Source of the DNA: JALXCG01 sp026991065 [NCBI: Gemmatimonadota bacterium]
Lineage (GTDB): Bacteria > GCA-2686955
Length of the DNA stretch: 5,851 bases
Direction of reading: 5' to 3'
Assembly: GCA_026991065.1 (NCBI GenBank)
Contig: JALXCG010000453.1
Span: forward strand, 1 to 5,851
The notes beneath the pieces are model-generated. The model was not told the DNA's origin, made no database searches, and saw nothing but the letters and a program-made list of their open reading frames with translations. A program made the position numbers and the translations under genes. This document shows, piece after piece, positions 1 to 5,369 of this stretch (its first letter is position 1; every line of letters starts with the position of its first letter).

Positions 1-395
1 ACACCCTGAACGCCGCCATCTCGCGCGTGTTTCCCGCAGTCGACCGCAACCACCTGGCGGTCTTCGAGGTGGACCTGCAGAACCCGCCGCGCACCTTCGT
101 CGCCGGCATGACGGTCGCCCTGGATGTCTCCTTTGCCGCCGCCGAAGGACTGTCGGTCCCCGTGGATGCCCTGCTGGAGGGCACCAACGGCAACTGGGTG
201 TTCAAAGTGCAGCAGCAGACCATCCATCCGGTCGCCGTGCAGGTCCTCTCCGCCGGCAGCGACTTTGTCGTCGTCAGCGGTGAACTGAGCACCGGAGACC
301 GCGTTGTGACCGCCCGCCCGTCGCGCCTGATGATGCTGAGTGACGGCCAGCAGGTGCGCCTGGCGACCCCGAACCAAGAGGGAGGCCGGCCATGA
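1..395 (+). CDS. RND efflux membrane-fusion (periplasmic adaptor) protein, C-terminal part
   Basis: The reading frame is open from the left edge (first full codon at base 3), so the true start lies outside the window; the GTG at 27 is internal. The 130 visible residues match the C-terminal beta-barrel and membrane-proximal domains of HlyD/AcrA-type adaptors. The stretch RTFVAGMTVALDV (residues about 36-48) is the usual 'R-x-F-x-x-G-M-x-V' barrel motif. It is followed by 'LSVPVDALLEG', the common 'l-x-VP-x-x-A-l' strand, then VFKV, and then GELSTGDRVV, which corresponds to the family's 'GL-x-x-GD-x-VV'. In this family the protein is periplasmic, anchored to the inner membrane, and couples the RND permease to an outer-membrane channel. 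The stop codon overlaps the permease start as ATGA, which implies translational coupling and a shared transcript. The substrate cannot be inferred. Family assignment is firm; the subfamily is not. Confidence 0.9.
   Translation, partial: TLNAAISRVFPAVDRNHLAVFEVDLQNPPRTFVAGMTVALDVSFAAAEGLSVPVDALLEGTNGNWVFKVQQQTIHPVAVQVLSAGSDFVVVSGELSTGDRVVTARPSRLMMLSDGQQVRLATPNQEGGRP
378..385 (+). promoter_or_regulatory. Ribosome binding site of the RND permease gene
   Basis: GAGGGAGG lies inside the last codons of the adaptor gene, 6 nt before the ATG at 392. It supports this ATG as the permease start and fits coupled translation across the 4-bp overlap. Confidence 0.75.
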
Positions 396-3300
396 GCATC
401 GTTGAATCCTACCTGCGCAAACCCCACCTTCTGATCTCGCTGGTTCTGCTCGCCGCGGTGGTTGGGTTCGTCGGCTTCAAGAAGATGCCGGTGAATCTCT
501 TTCCCGACTCCGAGCGCCCCCAGATCGCGGTGGTGACAGTGTTTCCCGGCGCCTCCTCCGCCGATGTCGAGAGCGATGTTTCCCGCACCATCGAAAAAGA
601 GGTCAACACCATCGACCTGGTGCGGCGGGTGGTTTCGGTCAGCAAGGATGAGGTCTCCGCGGTCACTGTGGAGTTCGAATATGAGAAGGGGCTGGACGCC
701 GCCGCTACCGACGTCGCCAACGCCCTGCAGAAGATCAAGGCGAAACTGCCGCCCAGCATCCGCCCGCCGATGCTCTTCAAGATCTCCTCCGCCACCGGCG
801 CGGTGATGACCCTGGCCCTGACCCCGCATCCAGACTCCCCGCTGGATCTCTCCATGGTCCGCCAGTTGGCCGACAACCAGATCAAAGAGAAGCTCCTGCA
901 GCTACCGGAGGTGGCCAATGTGGAGGTGTTCGGCGCCCACCAGCCGGTGATCCGCGTCGATCTCGATCGCGACCGCCTGGAGCGCAACCACCTGACCGCC
1001 TTGCAGGTGCGCCAGGCGCTCACCGCCTTCAACGCCAACCAACCGATCGGCCTGCTGATCACCGCCGAGAGCCAGTTCCTGGTCAAACGCACCGGCGAGT
1101 TTCAGCGCGTCGCCGAGGTGGGCGCGATACCGGTCGCCAACCGTCCCGGCGGCGCCGTCCACCTGCGCGATGTCGCGACCATCCGTCGCGGCGTCCTGGA
1201 GCCGCAGAGCGCCTATCACGGCAACGGCGCCCCCGCCATCGCCGTCAACATCCAGCGCGCCACCAGCGGCCACGCCCTCAACACCATCGCCGACGTCGCC
1301 GGCTACCTGCCGCAACTCGAGCAACAGTTCCCCGGCATCGACTTCACCATTCCCGACACCCAGGGCGAGCTGATCGAACTCTCGGTCGGCAACATGATCG
1401 ACGCGCTCCGCGACGCGGTGATCATGACCATCATCGTCATCTTTCTTTTCCTCGCCGACCTGCGCGGCATGTTGCTGGCGGCGATCAGCATCCCCTTCAC
1501 CTATCTGCTCACCTTCGCGGCGATGTGGGTGATCGGCTACGAATTCAACATGGTCACTCTGACCGCGATCATCATTGCCGTGGGCATGTTGCTCGACGAT
1601 GCCATCGTGGTGTTGGAAAACATAGAGCGACACTACCGGGAGGTAGCCAAGGATGTCCATGAAGCAGTGGTCGGCGGCACCGAGGAAGTGATGCTGGCGA
1701 TTTTCTCCGGCACCTACGCCACCGCGATGGTGCTGCTACCGATCATCTTCATCGGCGGCTATGTGCAGACAGTCCTGCGCCCGCTTTCGGTCAGCCTGGT
1801 GATCGCCCTGGCCGCATCCTACATCGTCTCGGTTACGGTGATCCCACTGCTCGCTCCGCTTCTGCTGCGGCGCAGTCACGGCGCCCATCGCAACACCCTC
1901 GAACGGATCGTCGGCAAGTTTCAGATCTACATCGTCGATCCGGTGCGCGAGTTCTATGTGCGCCTCACCACTTTCGCCCTGGATCACCGTCTTCCGTTCA
2001 TGGTCGCCGGGGTGATGATGACCATGGTCGCCGGCCGCCAGATGCCGCTGGTGGGCCGCGATCTGATGCCGCCGATGGACACCGGGATCATCAAAGTGGC
2101 CTTTGAAACCGATGCCAACACCTCACTGGCCGAGACCGAGGCAACCCTGAGCAGGATGGAGGAGCTGATCCGGGCGCGGCCCGAGGTAACCTCAGTCTCT
2201 TCGGTGATCGGCTCCGAACCGGCGGTGATCTCCTTCGGCGCCGGCCGCCTGCCGCAACAGGGCACCATCACCATTCACCTGCTGGATCGCTTTCACCGCG
2301 ACGCCTCGATCTGGGAGATCGAGGACGACCTCCGGCAACAGTTCCACACCCTCCCCGGCCTCAAGACCGCCGACGTCTTCGATTTCGGCGCCACCGCCCT
2401 CTCCAGCATCCGAGCCCCGGTCGATGTCATGATCTCCGGTCCCGACACCGCGGTCCTCGACCGCATCGGCAAGGATGTGGAGCAACGCCTGCGCGCCAAT
2501 CTGCACGACATCACTTCGATCTCGCGCAGTTGGTCCCTGGACAACCAGGAGATCACTTTCACCGCCGACCCGGAAAAACTGGCGCTTTACCAACTCTCGC
2601 CGGCGGTGCTGGCCGCGCAGCTCTCCTCTACGGTGCGCGGCATGCCGGGGTCCACTTTCCGCATCCCCAACCAGGATGGCCTGGCGGTGTGGCTCCAACT
2701 GCCGCCCGAGCAGCGTCGCAACATCGGCCAGGTGGCCGACTACAAGATCGCCACCCCCAAGGGAGAGGTCCCGCTCGGTCAGCTCGGAACGATCGGCCGC
2801 CAATGGATCAGCTCCGTGATCACCCGCCAGGGGCTGCAACGCACGCTGGACATTCAGGCCTACCGCGCCAAACGCCCGATCAGCCACATGCAAGAGGATG
2901 TGATGCAGGCGCTGGAGGGGCTGGAACTGCCCGCCGGTTACACCATCAGCCACGAAGGCGACATCAAACAGATGAACGAGTCGTTCGGTCGTCTGGGCGC
3001 CGCCCTGGCGCTCGGTATGTTGCTACTCTATTTCTCCCTGGTGCCGGCTTTCAAATCCTGGATCCACCCGCTGACCATCATGTCGGCGATTCCGTTGGCC
3101 CTGATCGGCGCCGCCTGGAGCATGCTGATCATGAACAAACACGGCTGCATGCCGTCGATGATGGGCATGATCCTGCTGGCCGGAATTGTGGTGAAAAACT
3201 CGATTCTGCTGATCGACTTCATCGCCGCCGCGCGTGACCGTGGCGACACCGTTCACGATGCGCTGATCGGCTCGGTCCGCGTCCGTACCCGCCCGATCCT

Positions 3301-3535
3301 GATGACTGCGGTGGGAACGTCGGTCGGCATGATCCCGATCGCGGCCGAGTGGGCGATCGGCCTGGAGCGTCTCTCACCGCTGGCGGTGGTGGCGATCGGC
3401 GGATTGATGGTCTCCACCTTCCTCACCATGGTCTATGTGCCGATTATCTACTCGCTCTTCGAGGACCTCGAAACAAAAGTGCGGAGCCTGATCGGCCGGA
3501 AGCGACACTTGGCCGAGCCCGGCGTCGCGGTCTGA
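392..3535 (+). CDS. RND efflux pump inner-membrane permease (AcrB/HAE-like)
   Basis: This is a complete 1047-residue protein, the normal length for the AcrB/MdtB superfamily. Such permeases are homotrimers in the inner membrane that use proton influx to export compounds through the adaptor and an outer-membrane channel. The expected twelve-helix layout is visible: TM1 at about 11-29, periplasmic loop 1 at about 34-338, TM2-TM6 at about 340-492, TM7 at about 533-550, periplasmic loop 2 at about 555-866, and TM8-TM12 at about 868-1022. The N-terminal signature 'MPVNLFPDSERP' and 'FPGASSADVE' is typical. Proton-relay residues are present: D402 and D403 in TM4 (GMLLDDAIVVLENIER) and K935 in TM10 (GIVVKNSILLIDF), matching AcrB D407, D408 and K940. 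The double aspartate favours an HAE-type (organic substrate) pump over a CusA/CzcA metal pump. However, 'GRDLMPPMDTG' at 555-565 resembles the 'MPxLDEG' segment of the HME type, so the substrate is left open. The ATG at 392 has a good Shine-Dalgarno sequence and overlaps the adaptor stop. No truncation or frameshift is seen. Confidence 0.96.
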   Translation: MSIVESYLRKPHLLISLVLLAAVVGFVGFKKMPVNLFPDSERPQIAVVTVFPGASSADVESDVSRTIEKEVNTIDLVRRVVSVSKDEVSAVTVEFEYEKGLDAAATDVANALQKIKAKLPPSIRPPMLFKISSATGAVMTLALTPHPDSPLDLSMVRQLADNQIKEKLLQLPEVANVEVFGAHQPVIRVDLDRDRLERNHLTALQVRQALTAFNANQPIGLLITAESQFLVKRTGEFQRVAEVGAIPVANRPGGAVHLRDVATIRRGVLEPQSAYHGNGAPAIAVNIQRATSGHALNTIADVAGYLPQLEQQFPGIDFTIPDTQGELIELSVGNMIDALRDAVIMTIIVIFLFLADLRGMLLAAISIPFTYLLTFAAMWVIGYEFNMVTLTAIIIAVGMLLDDAIVVLENIERHYREVAKDVHEAVVGGTEEVMLAIFSGTYATAMVLLPIIFIGGYVQTVLRPLSVSLVIALAASYIVSVTVIPLLAPLLLRRSHGAHRNTLERIVGKFQIYIVDPVREFYVRLTTFALDHRLPFMVAGVMMTMVAGRQMPLVGRDLMPPMDTGIIKVAFETDANTSLAETEATLSRMEELIRARPEVTSVSSVIGSEPAVISFGAGRLPQQGTITIHLLDRFHRDASIWEIEDDLRQQFHTLPGLKTADVFDFGATALSSIRAPVDVMISGPDTAVLDRIGKDVEQRLRANLHDITSISRSWSLDNQEITFTADPEKLALYQLSPAVLAAQLSSTVRGMPGSTFRIPNQDGLAVWLQLPPEQRRNIGQVADYKIATPKGEVPLGQLGTIGRQWISSVITRQGLQRTLDIQAYRAKRPISHMQEDVMQALEGLELPAGYTISHEGDIKQMNESFGRLGAALALGMLLLYFSLVPAFKSWIHPLTIMSAIPLALIGAAWSMLIMNKHGCMPSMMGMILLAGIVVKNSILLIDFIAAARDRGDTVHDALIGSVRVRTRPILMTAVGTSVGMIPIAAEWAIGLERLSPLAVVAIGGLMVSTFLTMVYVPIIYSLFEDLETKVRSLIGRKRHLAEPGVAV

Positions 3536-3556
3536 CGACACTGCGGCCGCGGCTGC

Positions 3557-3586
3557 GCGACGGCGGTTCGTTTGAGCCGCCGTCGC
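3557..3586 (+). terminator. Stem-loop after the RND operon, probable terminator
   Basis: A 13-bp stem (3557-3569 with 3574-3586, one G-T wobble) closes on a 4-nt GTTT loop, 22 nt after the permease stop. It is very G+C-rich. No T-run follows directly; the nearest, six Ts at 3618-3623, is about 30 nt further on. It is therefore not a textbook intrinsic terminator on either strand, but its position between convergent genes makes termination or 3'-end protection the most likely role. Confidence 0.55.
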
Positions 3587-3639
3587 TGCCGGATTGTCAG
3601 GAATCGGAGCGGGCGTCTTTTTTGTGTTGTGGTGCACCG

Positions 3640-3669
3640 GCAGCGCCCTGCTGAAAGCAGTTGCGCTGC
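3640..3669. repeat. Two-tier inverted repeat
   Basis: An outer 7-bp stem GCAGCGC/GCGCTGC (3640-3646 with 3663-3669) encloses an inner 5-bp stem CTGCT/AGCAG (3648-3652 with 3656-3660) with a GAA loop. The two are separated by a small asymmetric internal loop. No T-tract follows on either strand, so a terminator role is not clear. Confidence 0.45.
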
Positions 3670-3792
3670 GCCGGCCGCAGCCAGCGCCCCGCCCCGCCGG
3701 GTCGATGCTGAATGAGCCACTTCAGAGCGGAGCCGCGCTTTGGCTCCAGATCGGTCTTCCGTCGCGTGGCCCGGCGCGACGGTGGGCGGCTG

Positions 3793-4000
3793 CTACGGCT
3801 CCACAAACCCGATCTCCGGCTCATCGAGCACAAGCACCCGCTGCGCCGCCAGATTGATGCGGGTCTGCACCGCGCCCGAGGGCCAGTAGACCCGCAGGGT
3901 GTCGACAGAGACCGATTCGGCGAGCCCGAAATGAGCGATCGGCGGTCCCTGCCCGCCGCGGCCGCTTGGGAACGCCCGCCACCCCGGCCGGGGGCGGACG
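3793..4000 (-). pseudogene. Remnant of an ASPIC/UnbV C-terminal domain
   Basis: Reading the minus strand from about 4000 to the TAG at 3793-3795 gives a chain containing 'GQGPPIAHFGLAESVSVDTL' followed directly by 'RVYWPSGAVQTRINLAAQ' and ending in VLVLDEPEIGFVEP. This matches the ASPIC/UnbV family pattern 'HFGLG...VDxLxVxWPSGxxQ...N...Q.L.v.E', found at the C-terminus of FG-GAP proteins of the CRTAC1 type. The frame is closed upstream by a stop at 4042-4044 and has no ATG, GTG or TTG start, so it cannot be an independent intact gene. It lies just downstream of the FG-GAP gene on the same strand but one base out of frame with it. The early part of the domain, normally with a 'D/N-x-x-G-x-GA-x-V' motif, is missing. 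It is either debris from a deletion or the frameshifted tail of the neighbouring gene. The domain call is confident; pseudogene status is inferred. Confidence 0.7.
3976..3997 (-). terminator. G+C-rich stem-loop after the FG-GAP gene, weak terminator candidate
   Basis: CCGCC (3976-3980) can pair with GGCGG (3993-3997) and CCC (3983-3985) with GGG (3990-3992), leaving a GGCC loop and a 2-nt bulge. It begins about 10 nt after the FG-GAP stop on the minus strand. It has no T-tract and lies inside the ASPIC/UnbV remnant, so it may be incidental. Confidence 0.25.
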
Positions 4001-4007
4001 CCGCGCT

Positions 4008-5177
4008 TTAGTTGTTGCGCAGAAAAACGGTCATGGTGCCGTCACCGGAGTTGCCCACCACCACATCGAGCGTGCCGTTGCCGTCCAGATCACCGCTCGC
4101 CAGCGACGTGGGGTCCGCCCCGACCGGCACGGCATAACGCTTGCTGCCGATGCCGCCCGCGCCATCATTGACCAGCCAGTTCACCACCGAACCGTAGTAG
4201 GTGGGAACCAGCAGATCGGCGTCGCTGTCGCCATCGACATCGGCGAAGCCGAGCGTGGTTGCCGGTTGGTCGAAAAGATAGGTGGAAGCGGCGGAGGAGT
4301 AGGCGCCGGAGTCGTTCAGGAAGAGTTCGACCACGTCGTTCAGCCCGGAACCCACCGCCAGATCGATCGCGCCATCGCCGTCGACATCGCCGAAAGCGAG
4401 TGTGGTGGGGCGCAGGTAGGCGGATTGGACCGCAGCCTGGGAGAAGAAACCGTCGCCGAGGTTGGTCAGGATCTTCACGCCATATTTGTAGGAAACAGCG
4501 AGATCGGGGGCGCCGTCGCCGTTCACATCGCCGCTGATCACCTCACGCGGGTATTTGCCGATGTAGTTGTTGCGCGGCGCGCCGAAGCTGCCGTCGCCGG
4601 CGTTGACCAGCACCGAAAGATTGGAGTCGAAATAGTTGGCGGTCATCAGATCGGCGTCGCCGTCATCATCAATGTCGGCCACCGCCAGGTCGAAGGGGTT
4701 GTAGCCGGTTTCGAAGAGGGTCTCGGCGCCGAACGTAGCATCCCCATTGTTGGGGACCACCGCGACATAGCTCTGCAGGTAGACCCCATCCACTGCCGCC
4801 GCGATGTCGATGTCACCATCGCCGTCGAAATCCGCCGCCGCGATCGCCGCGGGACGACTGCTCAGTGCGTAGAAGGCGCTTGTGCCGAAGCTGCCGCTGC
4901 CATCATTCAGTGAGACCGTGAAGCCGATCCCCTGCCAGGTCTGCGCCGCGGCATTGAACTGGCCGCGGGCGGCGGCGGCCAGGTCCAGGTCGCCATCACC
5001 GTCGAGATCGGCCAGGGTCACCGTGGCGGGGGCGGAGCTGAGTTCGTAGGAGGAGCGGCTGAAGGGGCGGCTGAATGCGGCCGTGGCGCCGGCCACTTCC
5101 AGAACGGCCAGGGCCAGGGGGAGCGTGTGAGAGAGAGTCAGTCTTCGGTTCCTGCTTCCGCGTTGGAGTGTGCGCAA
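4008..5177 (-). CDS. Secreted FG-GAP/VCBS-repeat beta-propeller protein
   Basis: From the TTG at 5177 the product is 389 residues. The N-terminus is arginine-rich (MRTLQRGSRNRR) followed by a hydrophobic core, LPLALAVLEVAGATAA, with likely Sec cleavage near residue 34; the mature chain is therefore exported. Seven calcium-loop motifs of the D-x-D-G-D/N-G-x-x-D type start at about residues 57, 116, 168, 217, 264, 313 and 363. Their spacing is 47-59 residues, and each is followed by hydrophobic segments such as DLAAA or DLAV. This is the FG-GAP/VCBS pattern of integrin-alpha-like propellers, and seven copies fit one complete seven-bladed propeller. No catalytic, sorting or anchoring domain is seen. 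The last blade ends naturally in VFLRNN before the TAA. The family is extracytoplasmic and often has binding roles; no specific ligand can be given. The TTG at 5246 would also be in frame but would place 23 non-signal-like residues before the signal peptide. The TTG at 5177 has AAAGGAA 7 nt upstream. The nearby ATG at 5194 is out of frame. Confidence 0.85.
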   Translation of the reverse strand: MRTLQRGSRNRRLTLSHTLPLALAVLEVAGATAAFSRPFSRSSYELSSAPATVTLADLDGDGDLDLAAAARGQFNAAAQTWQGIGFTVSLNDGSGSFGTSAFYALSSRPAAIAAADFDGDGDIDIAAAVDGVYLQSYVAVVPNNGDATFGAETLFETGYNPFDLAVADIDDDGDADLMTANYFDSNLSVLVNAGDGSFGAPRNNYIGKYPREVISGDVNGDGAPDLAVSYKYGVKILTNLGDGFFSQAAVQSAYLRPTTLAFGDVDGDGAIDLAVGSGLNDVVELFLNDSGAYSSAASTYLFDQPATTLGFADVDGDSDADLLVPTYYGSVVNWLVNDGAGGIGSKRYAVPVGADPTSLASGDLDGNGTLDVVVGNSGDGTMTVFLRNN

Positions 5178-5184
5178 AGCGGTG

Positions 5185-5191
5185 TTCCTTT
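5185..5191 (-). promoter_or_regulatory. Ribosome binding site supporting the TTG start at 5177
   Basis: On the minus strand AAAGGAA lies 7 nt before the TTG at 5177, directly ahead of the arginine-rich n-region of the signal peptide. It is what decides this start over the TTG at 5246. A competing GGGGAG a few nt before the out-of-frame ATG at 5194 is at least as strong. Confidence 0.5.
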
Positions 5192-5210
5192 CATGGCGTC
5201 TCCCCGGGGT

Positions 5211-5224
5211 GCTCCGCGCGGAGC
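5211..5224. repeat. 14-bp perfect palindrome in the FG-GAP gene leader
   Basis: GCTCCGCGCGGAGC is identical to its own reverse complement. The flanking GGGG and CCCC can lengthen the hairpin with a 2-nt bulge. It lies about 35 nt upstream of the TTG start, within the predicted 5' leader, so it could be a protein-binding site or a leader hairpin. No regulator is recognised. Confidence 0.45.
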
Positions 5225-5278
5225 CCCAACCGTTGTTCAAGAGCAATGGGTTGAAAACACGGCACCGGCCTGCCGCGG

Positions 5279-5297
5279 CGCGCTGAACCGCGCTGAA
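5279..5297. repeat. 9-bp direct repeat, 10-bp period, next to the putative promoter
   Basis: CGCGCTGAA occurs at 5279-5287 and again at 5289-5297, one helical turn apart, directly downstream (in minus-strand sense) of the proposed -10 element and overlapping the predicted transcription start. The spacing suits binding of a regulator to one face of the DNA; this is inference only. Confidence 0.4.
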
Positions 5298-5300
5298 AAG

Positions 5301-5328
5301 AGAGTAGGTCGGACCCGGTGAATGTCAA
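5301..5328 (-). promoter_or_regulatory. Sigma-70-like promoter for the FG-GAP gene
   Basis: The minus strand reads TTGACA (5328-5323), a perfect -35 consensus, then a 16-bp spacer and TACTCT (5306-5301), which matches the -10 consensus at only three of six positions. Transcription would start near 5294 and give a leader of about 115 nt. It lies in the gap between the DUF202 stop and the FG-GAP start, arguing that the latter can be transcribed on its own. The weak -10 suggests activation or low basal activity. Confidence 0.4.
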
Positions 5329-5369
5329 GCGGCGGGCAGCCCGCGTCCCCGTGTTCCCGTGCCCCGCCC

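Larger units (their letters stand above)
3536..3792. other. Convergent intergenic region without a recognisable gene
   Basis: Open frames exist on both strands, but their translations are rich in R, P and A with no domain, signal peptide or credible ribosome binding site, so none is called as a gene. The stretch holds four stem-loops: 3557-3586, 3640-3669, 3729-3747 (GGAGCC/GGCTCC, 7-nt loop) and 3761-3780 (GTCGCG/CGCGAC, 8-nt loop). There is one short T-run at 3618-3623. Confidence 0.6.

Noticed and set aside
902-1660. 252-codon minus-strand open frame inside the permease gene
   Set aside because: Histidine/aspartate-rich low-complexity translation that mirrors the codons of the real gene; no ribosome binding site or domain.
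2192-2953. Long minus-strand open frame inside the permease gene
   Set aside because: Shadow frame caused by G+C-rich codon use opposite a strongly conserved RND gene; the translation has no domain or hydrophobic pattern of a real protein.
3594-4011. Plus-strand open frames in the convergent region (3594-3857 and 3712-4011)
   Set aside because: R/P/A-rich translations without domains; the second is antisense to the ASPIC/UnbV remnant, which has clear family similarity.
3966-4913. 315-codon open frame on the plus strand opposite the FG-GAP gene
   Set aside because: Its repeating 'VAVDI/VAVHI' pattern is the antisense image of the calcium-loop codons of the real gene. It has no recognisable domain of its own, and it runs through the ASPIC/UnbV remnant.
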